Part shown: positions 13,334 through 23,002 of the stretch, piece after piece
How the letters are laid out: each line of letters begins with the position of its first letter
Position numbering within the stretch: the first letter of the stretch is position 1
Assembly (NCBI GenBank): GCA_964610575.1
Contig: CAZSYX010000006.1
Coordinates: forward strand, 14,726 to 78,725
Source: JADJWR01 sp964610575
GTDB lineage: Bacteria; Pseudomonadota; Gammaproteobacteria; Burkholderiales; Burkholderiaceae_F
Reading direction: 5' to 3'
Length of the DNA: 64,000 bases
Position numbers and translations under genes: made by a program
Notes under the pieces: generated by a model
What the model was told of the DNA's origin: nothing
Databases searched by the model: none
Seen by the model: the letters and a program-made list of their open reading frames with translations, nothing else

Positions 13334-14473
13334 TCATGACTTCGGTTCCGTCAGCAGGAATTCGAGCGTGCGTCGGTAGACGTCCTTCAGCGGCTCGAGG
13401 TCAGCCACGTGGATGCACTCGTCGACCTTGTGAATCGTCGCATTTGGCGGGCCGAATTCCACCACTTGCTGGCACACCGTGGCAATGAAGCGACCGTCCG
13501 ATGTGCCGCCGGTGGTCGACAGCTGTGGCCGCCGCCCGGTGGTCAGTTCGATCGCCGCCGACAGTGCCTCGCTGAGCCGCCCGGGTTCGGTCAGGAACGG
13601 CTGCGCGCCGACGGTCCAGGTGATGTCGTAATCGAGCCGGTGCCGGCGCAGGATCTCCTCGATGCGCTCGATCAGCGCCATCGCGGTCGACACTGGGGCA
13701 AAGCGGAGGTTGAACTCGACCTCGCAGCTGCCGGGAATCACGTTCAGCGCGCCGGTGCCGGCACGGATGTTGGAGATCTGGAAAGTCGTTGGCGGGAAGT
13801 GGGCGTTGCCGTGATCCCAGAGCTCGGCAGCCAGATCGGCGAGCGCAGGCGCTGCCTGATGAACCGGGTTGCGCGCCAGGTGCGGATAGGCAACGTGGCC
13901 CTGGATCCCGCGGACGATCAATCGGCCCGACAGTGAGCCGCGGCGGCCGTTCTTGATCACGTCGCCAAGGTGGTCGACCGACGTCGGCTCGCCGACGATG
14001 CAGTAGTCGATGGCCTCTTCGCGCGCGGTCAGTTGCTCGACGACGGCCACCGTGCCGTCGGTCGCCGGACCTTCCTCATCGGAGGTCAGCAGCAGGGCAA
14101 TCGAGCCGACGTGTGCGGGATGGGCGCGTACGAACTCCTCGGCGGCGACGGCGAAGGCGGCCACCGAGCTCTTCATGTCGGAGGCGCCGCGGCCGAAAAG
14201 CACGCCGTCGCGGATCGTCGGCTCGAAGGGGTCGCTCGCCCACTGCTCGCGCGGGCCCGGCGGGACCACGTCGGTGTGACCGGCGAACACCACCGTCGGC
14301 CGGTGCCGGCCGCGGCGCAGCCAGAGGTTGGTGGTTCCGTTGCGTGCGATGGTCTCGGCGCGGAAACCGAGAGGCGCGAGGCGGGTGGCGATCAGTGGCT
14401 GGCAACCGCCGTCGTCAGGTGTCACCGACCGGCAGGCAATCAGCTGTTGCGCGAGTTCCAGTGTTGCGGACAT
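13334..14473 (-). CDS. dapE: Succinyl-diaminopimelate desuccinylase
   Basis: 379 residues, usual DapE length. It is an M20 metallopeptidase: VVFAGHTDVVPPGP holds the first zinc His and bridging Asp, TSDEEGPATDG holds the catalytic Glu, and GRGASDMKSSVAAF follows the family pattern. Reaction: N-succinyl-LL-2,6-diaminopimelate to LL-diaminopimelate plus succinate, the step before DapF in lysine and peptidoglycan synthesis. The succinylase-route partners dapD and dapC lie just upstream on the same strand, with pilU in between. Confidence 0.96.
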   Translation of the reverse strand: MSATLELAQQLIACRSVTPDDGGCQPLIATRLAPLGFRAETIARNGTTNLWLRRGRHRPTVVFAGHTDVVPPGPREQWASDPFEPTIRDGVLFGRGASDMKSSVAAFAVAAEEFVRAHPAHVGSIALLLTSDEEGPATDGTVAVVEQLTAREEAIDYCIVGEPTSVDHLGDVIKNGRRGSLSGRLIVRGIQGHVAYPHLARNPVHQAAPALADLAAELWDHGNAHFPPTTFQISNIRAGTGALNVIPGSCEVEFNLRFAPVSTAMALIERIEEILRRHRLDYDITWTVGAQPFLTEPGRLSEALSAAIELTTGRRPQLSTTGGTSDGRFIATVCQQVVEFGPPNATIHKVDECIHVADLEPLKDVYRRTLEFLLTEPKS

Positions 14474-14569
14474 CAGGGCGTGGCCGTCGGTGTGCGGCGC
14501 GTGGGCTGTACGACACGGAAGCCACCGTGCAACCTTTCTCGAGCAGTAAGAATACTTGCTGTTCCGGTA

Positions 14570-15706
14570 TCAGATGTTCAGGGTGAACTCCGAGAACGAC
14601 GCCGGCTCGGGCGCCTGCTTCGTTGCCGGCATCTGCGCAGCCGGCAGTTTGCCCGCATTGTTGATCATCCACAGCAGGTTGTTCTTCGAGTCGGCGGCGC
14701 CAAGCGCGTCATCGCGCGTGATGAGGTCCCGTTGCAGCAGAACGTAAAGGCTTTGCTCGAACGACTGGCTGCCAGGGGAGAGGCTTCGTTCCATTGCCTC
14801 CTTGATCGCCGGCACATCGCCGCGCTCGATCAGGTCGGCCATGTGGCCGTTGTTCATCAGGATCTCGACGGCGGGCGTCCGCCCGCTGCGCTTCGCGCGC
14901 ACCAGCCGCTGCGAAACGATTGCTTTCAGCGAGGCGGCCAAATCCTGGAAAAGCGCCTGCCGCGTCTCTGGCGTGTAGAAGCTGATCACGCGGTTCAGCG
15001 CGTGCGCGCTGTTCGTTGCGTGAAGCGTGGCGACCACGAGGTGGCCGCTCATCGAATAGGCGAGCGCGGCCCCCATCGTCTCCCGGTCGCGGATCTCGCC
15101 GATGAACAGCACGTCCGGTGCCTGCCGCATCGCGTTCTTCATCGCGACCTGCAGGGTGACGGCGTCGTGGCCGATCTCGCGCTGGTTGACGATCGACTTC
15201 TTGTTGCGGAAAAGGAACTCGATCGGGTCCTCGAAGGTGAGGATATGCCCGCTCATCAGTTCGTTGCGATGGTCGAGCATCGAGGCGATGGTGGTCGACT
15301 TGCCCGAACCGGCTGCGCCGACGACCAGGACCAGACCGCGCCTCTCCACCACGAGGTCCTTCAGCATGTCGGGCAGCGTCAGGTCGTCGAGCTTCGGAAT
15401 GTCGTGCGGGATGAAGCGGATGACCGCCGAGACCGTGCCGCGCTGCAGGAACGCGCTCAGGCGGAAGCTGCCCAGGCCGTGAACCGGCAGGCCGAGGTTC
15501 AGCTCCTTGACTTCTTCTAGCTCGCGGAACTGGGCGTCGTTCAGGCGCTCGGCCAGCAGGCCGATCACCTGTTCCGGCGTCAGCCGCTCCTGGTTGACCG
15601 GAACGCACACGCCGTTGATCTTGATCGTGACCGGTGAGCCGACCGAAATGAAGAGGTCCGAGGCATTCTTCTCGGCCATCAGGTGGAACAGCTTGTCGAG
15701 CGCCAT
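14570..15706 (-). CDS. pilU: PilT/PilU-family twitching motility ATPase
   Basis: 378 residues. It is a type IV pilus retraction ATPase: N-terminal PAS-like domain, Walker A GAAGSGKST at 130-138, Asp box LTFEDPIEF, Walker B ALRQAP-like region ending DVLFIGEIRDRETM, and His box HLVVATLHATNSAHALNR. PilT is ~345 residues with GPTGSGKST; the longer C terminus and altered P-loop fit PilU, which assists PilT in pilus depolymerisation. The start has AGGAAGGATCC just upstream. No other pilus gene is in the window and it sits between dapD and dapE, so retraction partners must be elsewhere. Confidence 0.8.
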   Translation of the reverse strand: MALDKLFHLMAEKNASDLFISVGSPVTIKINGVCVPVNQERLTPEQVIGLLAERLNDAQFRELEEVKELNLGLPVHGLGSFRLSAFLQRGTVSAVIRFIPHDIPKLDDLTLPDMLKDLVVERRGLVLVVGAAGSGKSTTIASMLDHRNELMSGHILTFEDPIEFLFRNKKSIVNQREIGHDAVTLQVAMKNAMRQAPDVLFIGEIRDRETMGAALAYSMSGHLVVATLHATNSAHALNRVISFYTPETRQALFQDLAASLKAIVSQRLVRAKRSGRTPAVEILMNNGHMADLIERGDVPAIKEAMERSLSPGSQSFEQSLYVLLQRDLITRDDALGAADSKNNLLWMINNAGKLPAAQMPATKQAPEPASFSEFTLNI

Positions 15707-15818
15707 GGATCCTTCCTGCGTCGTTCGTACAGTACCTGCCTAGCTTACGCAGCAGGCGCGTCCAACAGAAGCCGCGCGAATCCGTTGAACGGATGAATCC
15801 AAACTGCCCAGACGGCGG

Positions 15819-16655
15819 TCAGCCGCGGTCGGTGGCCTCGCGCAGCAGCTCGTTGATGCCGGTCTTGGCGCGGGTCTGTGCGTCGACCCGCTTGACGATC
15901 ACCGCGCAGTACAGGCTGTAGCTGCCATCCTTCGATGGCAGCGAGCCGGGCACGACCACCGAGCCTGCCGGCACGCGGCCATAAAGGATCTTGCCGGTCT
16001 CGCGATCGTAGATCCGGGTGCTCTGGCCGATGTAAACGCCCATCGAAAGGACCGAGTTCTCCTCGACGATCACGCCTTCCACCACCTCGGAGCGGGCGCC
16101 GATGAAGCAGTTGTCCTCGATGATGGTCGGATTGGCCTGCAGCGGCTCCAGCACGCCGCCGATGCCGACGCCGCCGGAAAGGTGCACGTTCTTGCCGATC
16201 TGCGCGCAGGAGCCGACGGTTGCCCAGGTGTCGACCATCGTGCCCTCGTCCACAAAAGCGCCGATGTTGACGTAGGAGGGCATCAGCACGACGTTGCGAG
16301 CGATGTAGGCGCCGCGGCGGGCTACGGCCGGTGGCACCACGCGCACGCCTGCGTCGCGAAACTGCGCCTGCGTCCAGCCGGCGAACTTGGTGGGCACCTT
16401 GTCGTAGAAGCTGAACGGCTCGCCGCCGCCGAAGCCCATGGGAACGTTGTCCGACAGACGGAACGACAGCAGCACCGCCTTCTTGGCCCACTGGTGCACG
16501 ACCCACTCGCTGTCGCGCTTCTCGGCGACCCGCAGCTGGCCCGCGTCCAGCCGCGCCAGCGTGTCCTCGACCGCGGCACGGACAGGTCCGCTCGTGGCGG
16601 GCCCAAGACTGGCGCGGTTTTCCCAAGCTTCGTTGATGATGTCCTGATGCGACAT
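15819..16655 (-). CDS. dapD: Tetrahydrodipicolinate N-succinyltransferase
   Basis: 278 residues (family ~275). N-terminal helices are followed by a left-handed beta-helix of hexapeptide repeats (for example IGKNVHLSGGVGIGG and IIEDNCFIGARSEV) and the C-terminal YCAVIVKRVDAQTR strand typical of DapD. It transfers succinyl from succinyl-CoA to tetrahydrodipicolinate in the lysine/DAP pathway, acting as a trimer in the cytoplasm. The ATG at 16655 lies 7 bases after dapC. Together with dapC and dapE it supplies the succinylase branch except dapF. Confidence 0.96.
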   Translation of the reverse strand: MSHQDIINEAWENRASLGPATSGPVRAAVEDTLARLDAGQLRVAEKRDSEWVVHQWAKKAVLLSFRLSDNVPMGFGGGEPFSFYDKVPTKFAGWTQAQFRDAGVRVVPPAVARRGAYIARNVVLMPSYVNIGAFVDEGTMVDTWATVGSCAQIGKNVHLSGGVGIGGVLEPLQANPTIIEDNCFIGARSEVVEGVIVEENSVLSMGVYIGQSTRIYDRETGKILYGRVPAGSVVVPGSLPSKDGSYSLYCAVIVKRVDAQTRAKTGINELLREATDRG

Positions 16656-16662
16656 TTGGTCC

Positions 16663-17853
16663 TCAGAGTGAACGGCCGAATTCGGCGATGCGCCGCGCGG
16701 CTTCCATGACTTCGGCTTCCTCGGCGACGAGCGCAATGCGCACGAAGCCGGCGCCGGGATTGAAGCCGTCGCGCGTGCGCGACAGGTAGCTGCCGGGCAG
16801 CACGGTGACGTTGAACTGGGCATGCAGACGGCGGGCGAACTCGGCGTCGTCGATCGGTGTGCGCGCCCAAAGGTAGAACGCCGCGTCGGGCGTGTCGGTC
16901 TGCAGCGCCTGCTGAACGATCGGCGTGGCATGGAGGAACTTCGCCGCGTACTTGCGCCGGTTCTCGATCACGTGCGCCTCGTCGCGCCACGCGGCGACGC
17001 TGGCGGCCTGCAGCGCGGGGCTCAGCGCCGTGCCGTGATAGGTGCGGTAAAGAAGGAACTTCTTCAGCACTTCGGCGTCGCCGGCCACGAAGCCCGAGCG
17101 CAGGCCGGGCGCGTTGGAGCGCTTCGACAGGCTGCCGAAGGCGACCAAGCGCTCGAACCCGCTGCGGCCCAGCAGCGCCGCCGCCTGCAGCCCGCCCAGC
17201 GGCGGCGACGCCTCGTCGAAGTAGATCTCCGAGTAGCACTCGTCGCTGGCGATGATGAAACCGTGGCGGTCGGCCAGGTCGAACAGCTCGCGCCATTCGT
17301 CCAGGGAGATCACGCGCCCGTGCGGGTTGCCGGGCGAGCAGGCATAGACGAGCTGCACCTTCGACCAGGTGGCAGGATCGACAGTGCCGAAGTCCATCCG
17401 GAAACCGTTCTCCGGCGTGCAGGGAAGGAACAATGGCTCCGCGCCGGCAAGCAGCGCCGCGCCTTCGTAGATCTGATAGAAGGGGTTGGGCATCACCACG
17501 CGTGCGGCCCGCGTCCGGTCGACTACCGTTTGGGCGAAGGCAAACAGGGCCTCGCGCGACCCGGCCACCGGCATGACCTGCGTGGCCGGGTCGATCCGCG
17601 GCAGTGCATAGCGGCGCGCCAGCCAGGCGGCGATCGATTCGCGCAGGGCGTCGGTGCCGAGCGTGAGCGGATAGCTGGCGAGCGTCGGCAGGGCCGCCGT
17701 CAGCGCGTCGAAGATCAGCTGCGGGGTGGCGTGCTTGGGCTCGCCGATCGACAGGTTGATATGCGGCAGTGCCGCCGGCGGCTTGTTGCCGGCCAGCAGC
17801 TGGCGCAACCGCTCGAACGGGTATGGCTGAAGCTTTGCGAGATCCGGGTTCAT
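16663..17853 (-). CDS. dapC: N-succinyldiaminopimelate aminotransferase
   Basis: 396 residues, fold type I PLP aminotransferase. SPGNPHGRV, SDECYSEIYF and GSLSKRSNAPGLRSG (Schiff-base K244) are the PLP-binding landmarks, and the N-terminal LNLSIGEPKH-like segment matches DapC rather than aspartate aminotransferase. It converts N-succinyl-2-amino-6-ketopimelate with glutamate to N-succinyl-LL-DAP. The stop of queF and this start share one base (TGATG), and dapD follows after 7 bases, so the three genes look co-transcribed. Confidence 0.93.
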   Translation of the reverse strand: MNPDLAKLQPYPFERLRQLLAGNKPPAALPHINLSIGEPKHATPQLIFDALTAALPTLASYPLTLGTDALRESIAAWLARRYALPRIDPATQVMPVAGSREALFAFAQTVVDRTRAARVVMPNPFYQIYEGAALLAGAEPLFLPCTPENGFRMDFGTVDPATWSKVQLVYACSPGNPHGRVISLDEWRELFDLADRHGFIIASDECYSEIYFDEASPPLGGLQAAALLGRSGFERLVAFGSLSKRSNAPGLRSGFVAGDAEVLKKFLLYRTYHGTALSPALQAASVAAWRDEAHVIENRRKYAAKFLHATPIVQQALQTDTPDAAFYLWARTPIDDAEFARRLHAQFNVTVLPGSYLSRTRDGFNPGAGFVRIALVAEEAEVMEAARRIAEFGRSL

Positions 17854-18269
17854 CAGCGGATGCTCGAGGCCGGTTCGAAGCGCGGCAGCTCGACTGCTGG
17901 CTGCGCCTTCCAGCCGCGCTTGCGATGCTCGGCCACCACCGTGGTGAAGATCCCGCCGCGAACGTACCAGCGCGCAGTCAGGCGCATGAAGCGCGGCTTC
18001 AGCGCGCGCACCAGGTCGTCAAGGATCTTGTTGGTCACCGCCTCATGAAATGCGCCCTTGTCGCGGTACGACCAAGCGTAGAGCTTGAGGCTCTTCAGTT
18101 CCACGTTGCGCGCATCCGGCACATAGTCGAGCACCAGCGTCGCGAAATCCGGCTGCCCGGTCAGCGGGCAGAGGCAGGTGAACTCGGGAATCTCGATATG
18201 GACCAGGTAATCGCGCTCGGGACTCGGGTTGGGGAAAATGTCCAGCGAAGCGGCGGGACGGGTGGCCAT
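17853..18269 (-). CDS. queF: NADPH-dependent preQ0 reductase
   Basis: 138 residues, the short type I QueF. The EFTCLCPLTGQPDFA segment holds the catalytic Cys (C34, in the LCP triplet) and the Asp that assists it (D41), and HEAVTNKILDDL fits the QueF fold. It reduces 7-cyano-7-deazaguanine to 7-aminomethyl-7-deazaguanine for queuosine in tRNA. It heads the minus-strand queF-dapC-dapD run, divergent from smc. A second Cys, C32, two residues before the catalytic one is a local peculiarity (many homologues have Ser there). Confidence 0.93.
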   Translation of the reverse strand: MATRPAASLDIFPNPSPERDYLVHIEIPEFTCLCPLTGQPDFATLVLDYVPDARNVELKSLKLYAWSYRDKGAFHEAVTNKILDDLVRALKPRFMRLTARWYVRGGIFTTVVAEHRKRGWKAQPAVELPRFEPASSIR

Positions 18270-18310
18270 CGGCGCGCCCTGATGTGAGAGGAGGGAGAGA
18301 GGTTGAAGGT

Positions 18311-18316
18311 ATTATA
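18311..18316 (-). promoter_or_regulatory. Putative -10 box for queF operon
   Basis: A perfect TATAAT on the minus strand, 42 bases before the queF ATG in the 122-base queF/smc spacer. No good -35 hexamer lies 16-18 bases upstream, so assignment rests on the -10 match and position alone. Confidence 0.45.
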
Positions 18317-18391
18317 CGAAGCCATCGCAACACCCTCGGCGTGCCCTTCAACAACTCTGCGGGCGGCGTCGATTTCCCGGGAAAACTTACC

Positions 18392-21300
18392 GTGCATCTT
18401 CGGCAGATCAAGCTGGCCGGATTCAAGTCATTTGTCGATCCGACGCAGATCGAGGTGCCAGGCAGCCTGGTCGGCGTGGTCGGGCCCAACGGTTGCGGCA
18501 AGTCCAACGTGATTGACGCCGTGCGCTGGGTGCTCGGCGAGTCCAAGGCCGCCGAACTGCGCGGCGAGTCGATGCAGGACGTGATCTTCAACGGCTCGGT
18601 GAACCGCAAGCCCGGTGGCCGCGCCAGCGTCGAACTGGTGTTCGACAATTCCGATGGCCGTATCCAGGGCGAGTGGGGCCGCTTCGGCGAGATCGCGGTG
18701 AAGCGCGTGCTGACGCGCGACGGGGCCTCGAGCTACTACATCAACAACCAGAGCGTGCGTCGGCGCGACGTGCAGGACATGTTCCTCGGCACGGGGCTGG
18801 GGCCGCGTGCCTACGCCATCATTGGCCAGGGCATGATCTCGCGCATCATCGAGGCGCGTCCGGAGGAACTGCGCGTGTTCCTCGAAGAGGCGGCCGGCGT
18901 GTCGAAATACCGCGAACGCCGTCGCGAGACCGAGAACCGGCTCAACGACACGCGCGACAACCTGACGCGGGTCGAGGACATCCTGCGTGAACTCGAAGCG
19001 CAGATCGACAAGCTGGAGGGCCAGGCCGAGATCGCGCAGCGCTACCAGCAGCTGAAGTCGAGCCATGATGAGCAGCAGCGGCTGCTGTGGATGACGCGCA
19101 AGCGTGATGCGGCTGCCGAGCGGGAGAAGGTGGCGCGCGACATCGAGGTGCGCAGCGTTGCGCTGGAGGCGCATATCGCCGATCTGCGGGCAGCCGAGCG
19201 GCGCCTCGACGAGGCGCGCAGCGCGCATTACGCCGGATCCGACGCGCTGCATGCGGCCCAATCCGAACTGCTCAACGTCAACGCCGAGATTGGCAAACTC
19301 GAGGCGGAACTTCGCCTTGTCGCGGAAAGCCGCGAGCGGCTTGCCTCGCAGGTGGCCACACTCGCGGCCACCCGCGAAAGGCGGCTTGCCGAAGAGGCGG
19401 ACCTGAAGGCGCGCGCCGAGGACCTGGAGCGTCAGATCTCTGAAGGCGAGGGGCGAGCCGAACAGGCCCGCGAGCGCCTGGCCGAGAAGGAGGCCGGTCT
19501 GCCGGAACTGGAAGCCGCCTACGCCGCGGCGCGCGACGCCCTCGGTGCTGCCCGTGCCGCTTCGGCGCTTGCCGAGCAGGCGATCGAAGGCGCCGGCGCC
19601 GAGCAGCGCAGCATCGATCGCCAGCTGGCCGCGCTGGCACAGCGACGCGAGCGACTGCAGGAAGAGCGCGGCCATCTCGGTGCTCCCGACGAGGAGCGGC
19701 TGTCTGCGCTGAGGGGCGAGGCGCAGCGACTCGAGGGCGAACTGGCTGCTGCCAGCCACCGACAGGAAGCCGCGCAGGGCCAAGTCGCGAAGGCGCAGGG
19801 CGACCGCCATGGCCTGCTCGAGGCGCGCACGCGCGAGACGGAAACGCTGGCACGGCTGGAAGCGCGTCTGCATGCGCTGCGCGAACTGCAGGCCAACGTG
19901 GAAGCCGACGAGAAGCTCGATCCCTGGCTGCGCAGCCAGGGGCTCGAATCGCTGCCGCGGCTGTTCCGCCGCATGCAGGTCGATGCCGGGTGGGAAGTTG
20001 CCTTCGAGGCGGTGCTGCGTGATCGCATCGAGGGGCTCGAGGTTGGCCGGCTCGATTCATTGGCCGCGCTGGCGGGCAATGCACCGCCGGCGCGCGTCGC
20101 GTTCTACACCACGGCCGGAGCCGTGGCGCGGGAACCGGCCGCGCTCGCCGGCTTTGCCCGCCTCAGCGACCGTGTGCGCGGGCACGATGCGGCGCTGGCC
20201 GCGGTGCTGGGCGACTGGCTTGCCGGCGTGTTCGTTGCCGACGACCTGGCTCAGGCGATGGCCGCGCGCGAACAACTACCGCCCGGCGGGCAGTTCGTCG
20301 TGCGCGGTGGGCACCTGGTGTCGCGCTACGGTCTGCGCTTCTATGCGCCGGACGATCGCAAGTCGGGCCTGCTGGCGCGCCGGCAGGAGATCGAGAACCT
20401 GGAGAAGGAGCAGCGGGCGCAGAAGCTGCTCGTCGAGCACGCCGTCAACGCGCTGGCGCGCTGCGAAGCTGATTTGCGCGAAGCCGCGGCGACCGAGCAG
20501 GCGCAGCGCAACGCCGTCGAGCAACTGCGGGGCCAGGCGCATGCCCGGCAGCTGGAAATCGTGCGACTGGCCGAGCTGGTCGAGCGGGTGCGCCACCGGG
20601 GCGGACAGATCGAGGCGGAGCTCGCCGAGGTCGATGCCCATGAAAAGGAGCTTCGCGGCCAGCGTGACGAAGCCGAGCGTCGCTTCTCCGAGGTCGACGA
20701 GGCGCTGGCCGAGAAGCAGCAGGCGCTGGAGTCGGCACGCGTCGCTTACGAGGATGCCGACCGCGCCTCACGCGAAGGGCGCGACGAGCGCAGCCGACTG
20801 GCGGCGGACCTGCAGCGGCACGAGTTCGAAGTTGGCGCAGCACGGCAGCGGCGTGCCGACGTGCTGCACGCGATCGAGTCGGCGGCCGAGGATGCGGGGC
20901 GCCTGCTGGTCGACCAGCAGGCGGCGCAGGCGCAGCTGGCCGGCCTCGACGACACCGCGGCGCGCACCGGGCTGGACGGCTGGCTGTCGCAGCGGGCGCA
21001 GGCCGAGGATCGGCTGCGCGAGGCGCGCAGCCGGCTCGACGAGCTGACGCAGCAGATGCGCAGCATCGACGAGCAACGCTTGCAGCTCGAGCGCGATATG
21101 CAGCCGCGACGCGACAAGATCACCGAACTGCAGCTCAAGGAGCAGGCCGCGCGGCTGTCGGTCGAGCAGTTCGCGCAGATGCTCGCCGACGTGCATGCCG
21201 ATGAAGCGCATCTCGCCGAGCGGCTGCAGGCAGCACCCGCGCGCGCCTCGGCGCTGCAGGTCGAGATCGTGCGGCTGGCGGCCGAGATCGAGTCGCTCGG

Positions 21301-21931
21301 CGCGGTCAACCTCGCCGCACTGCAGGAGCTCGAGTCCAGCCGTGAGCGCAAGAGCTTCCTCGATGCGCAGTCGGCCGACTTGAGGGCGGCGATCGACACG
21401 CTCGAGGACGCGATCCGCAAGATCGACCGCGAAACGCGCGAACTGCTGCAGACGACCTTCGACCAGGTCAACGTCCAGTTCGGTCAGCTGTTCCCGAAGC
21501 TGTTCGGCGGCGGCGAGGCCAAGCTGCTGATGACGGGCGAGGAGATCCTCGACGCCGGGGTGCAGGTCATGGCCCAGCCGCCCGGCAAGCGCAACAGCAC
21601 CATCCACCTGCTGTCGGGCGGCGAGAAGGCGCTGACTGCCACGGCGCTGGTGTTCGCGCTGTTCAAGCTCAATCCGGCGCCGTTCTGCCTGCTCGACGAG
21701 GTCGACGCGCCGCTCGACGATCCGAACACCGAGCGCTTCTGCGCCCTGGTCCGCTCGATGACCAGCCGCGAATCGACGCCGGGCACCCAGTTCCTCTTCA
21801 TCACGCACAACAAGATCGCCATGGAGATGGCCGAGCAATTGGTCGGCGTGACGATGCAGGAGCAGGGGGTGTCGCGCATCGTCGCGGTGGACATCGACAG
21901 TGCGATGAGACTCACTGCCGAACCCGCCTGA
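18392..21931 (+). CDS. smc: Chromosome partition protein SMC
   Basis: 1179 residues. The N-terminal ATPase half has LRQIKLAGFKSFVDPT and Walker A GPNGCGKS at 31-38; a long Glu/Arg/Ala/Leu-rich coiled coil follows, interrupted around residues 510-650 by a globular hinge; the C-terminal half has signature LSGGEKALTATAL near 1074 and Walker B FCLLDEVDAPLDDPN near 1098. SMC condenses and segregates chromosomes with ScpA/ScpB, whose genes are not here. I chose GTG 18392, which begins VHLRQIKLAGF, the family N terminus; in-frame starts upstream would add a tail that overlaps the queF promoter zone. zipA follows 25 bases later. Confidence 0.96.
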   Translation: MHLRQIKLAGFKSFVDPTQIEVPGSLVGVVGPNGCGKSNVIDAVRWVLGESKAAELRGESMQDVIFNGSVNRKPGGRASVELVFDNSDGRIQGEWGRFGEIAVKRVLTRDGASSYYINNQSVRRRDVQDMFLGTGLGPRAYAIIGQGMISRIIEARPEELRVFLEEAAGVSKYRERRRETENRLNDTRDNLTRVEDILRELEAQIDKLEGQAEIAQRYQQLKSSHDEQQRLLWMTRKRDAAAEREKVARDIEVRSVALEAHIADLRAAERRLDEARSAHYAGSDALHAAQSELLNVNAEIGKLEAELRLVAESRERLASQVATLAATRERRLAEEADLKARAEDLERQISEGEGRAEQARERLAEKEAGLPELEAAYAAARDALGAARAASALAEQAIEGAGAEQRSIDRQLAALAQRRERLQEERGHLGAPDEERLSALRGEAQRLEGELAAASHRQEAAQGQVAKAQGDRHGLLEARTRETETLARLEARLHALRELQANVEADEKLDPWLRSQGLESLPRLFRRMQVDAGWEVAFEAVLRDRIEGLEVGRLDSLAALAGNAPPARVAFYTTAGAVAREPAALAGFARLSDRVRGHDAALAAVLGDWLAGVFVADDLAQAMAAREQLPPGGQFVVRGGHLVSRYGLRFYAPDDRKSGLLARRQEIENLEKEQRAQKLLVEHAVNALARCEADLREAAATEQAQRNAVEQLRGQAHARQLEIVRLAELVERVRHRGGQIEAELAEVDAHEKELRGQRDEAERRFSEVDEALAEKQQALESARVAYEDADRASREGRDERSRLAADLQRHEFEVGAARQRRADVLHAIESAAEDAGRLLVDQQAAQAQLAGLDDTAARTGLDGWLSQRAQAEDRLREARSRLDELTQQMRSIDEQRLQLERDMQPRRDKITELQLKEQAARLSVEQFAQMLADVHADEAHLAERLQAAPARASALQVEIVRLAAEIESLGAVNLAALQELESSRERKSFLDAQSADLRAAIDTLEDAIRKIDRETRELLQTTFDQVNVQFGQLFPKLFGGGEAKLLMTGEEILDAGVQVMAQPPGKRNSTIHLLSGGEKALTATALVFALFKLNPAPFCLLDEVDAPLDDPNTERFCALVRSMTSRESTPGTQFLFITHNKIAMEMAEQLVGVTMQEQGVSRIVAVDIDSAMRLTAEPA

Positions 21932-21956
21932 GACAGCCCGGGGCATCGTCGAGGCA

Positions 21957-22991
21957 ATGACCGAACTGCACTACGCCCTGATCGCCGCAGCAGTCGTGCT
22001 GCTGCTGCTGCTGCTCGTGTGGAGCAAGTGGCAGGAGCAGCGCCAGGTCCGGCGCCTGCGCGAGCGCCTCGGCGCGCCGGACCAGGATCCGCTGCAGGCG
22101 CCTGCGCAGGGCCGCGCGGCGGCCGCTACCGGCGAGCGCATCGAGCCGCGGCTCGGCGATCTGCCGGGCGAGGCGGCATCAGAGCAGCAACACCCGCGTC
22201 CGCAACTGCCGGGCTGGATCGAAGACCCGATGCTCGACTGCGTGCTTGAAGTGCGCTGTGCGCACGCGGTCGATGGCGTCGCGGTGATCGATGCGACCGG
22301 CCCGCTGCTTCGTCTCGACTGCGGCCTGCCGGTGCACGTGGTTGCCTGGGACGCGCGTGCCGAGCAGTGGGTGCTGCCCGACCGCTTCGGCTTCTACAGC
22401 GAGCTGCTGGCATCGATCCAGCTCGCCAACCGCAGCCGCAAGCTCGGCGACATCGAGGCGTCGCAGTTCATTGCCGCCGTCCAGCAGGTGGCCGTGGCGC
22501 TCGACGCCGACTTCGATCCGCCCGAAGTGCCCCTGCTGCGCCGGCGCGCTGCCGAACTGGAGGCGAAGATCGCGCAGTTCGACGTGCAGATCGGCCTGAC
22601 TGTGCAGCCCGGCGATGGCGTCTTTAATCCAGCCGTGGTGACCAAGTCGGTGCTGGCGACCGGGCTGGAGCCGGACAGCGAACGCCGATGGCTTCGCCGC
22701 GGCGAGGACGGCCTGGTGTTGTTCACGGTTCGCCTGACCGCCGAGCACCTGCTGCTGCTCGAGCTAGACGTGCCGGTGGCGCCGCCGTCGGCGCAGCCGC
22801 TGCAGTCGATGTTCCTGACGGCCAGTGAGCTGGCGGCGCTGCTCAACGCCCGGGTGGTCGACGATCACGGCCGGCCGATCGCACCGGGCTCGATCGAGGC
22901 CATCGAGCCCGCCCTGCAGGCGCTGTACGACAAGATGCGCGCCGCGGATCTCGAGCCCGGCTCCGAGCGCGCGCGCCGCCTGTTCGCCTGA
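21957..22991 (+). CDS. zipA: ZipA-like cell division protein
   Basis: 344 residues. One N-terminal membrane helix (YALIAAAVVLLLLLLVW), a basic and Ala/Gln/Pro-rich linker (~25-85), and a C-terminal domain in the position of the FtsZ-binding ZipA domain, including the GDGVFNPA-like and QPLQSMFLTASEL segments. ZipA tethers FtsZ to the inner membrane at the division ring. Sequence conservation in betaproteobacteria is weak, so the smc-zipA-ligA order is a large part of the evidence. ligA begins 11 bases after the stop. Confidence 0.82.
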   Translation: MTELHYALIAAAVVLLLLLLVWSKWQEQRQVRRLRERLGAPDQDPLQAPAQGRAAAATGERIEPRLGDLPGEAASEQQHPRPQLPGWIEDPMLDCVLEVRCAHAVDGVAVIDATGPLLRLDCGLPVHVVAWDARAEQWVLPDRFGFYSELLASIQLANRSRKLGDIEASQFIAAVQQVAVALDADFDPPEVPLLRRRAAELEAKIAQFDVQIGLTVQPGDGVFNPAVVTKSVLATGLEPDSERRWLRRGEDGLVLFTVRLTAEHLLLLELDVPVAPPSAQPLQSMFLTASELAALLNARVVDDHGRPIAPGSIEAIEPALQALYDKMRAADLEPGSERARRLFA

Positions 22992-23002
22992 CGCGTCGGC
23001 CG

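Noticed and set aside
18309..18316. TATTAT-like box on the plus strand as an smc promoter
   Set aside because: It is the reverse face of a perfect minus-strand TATAAT and has no suitable -35; the minus reading explains it better.
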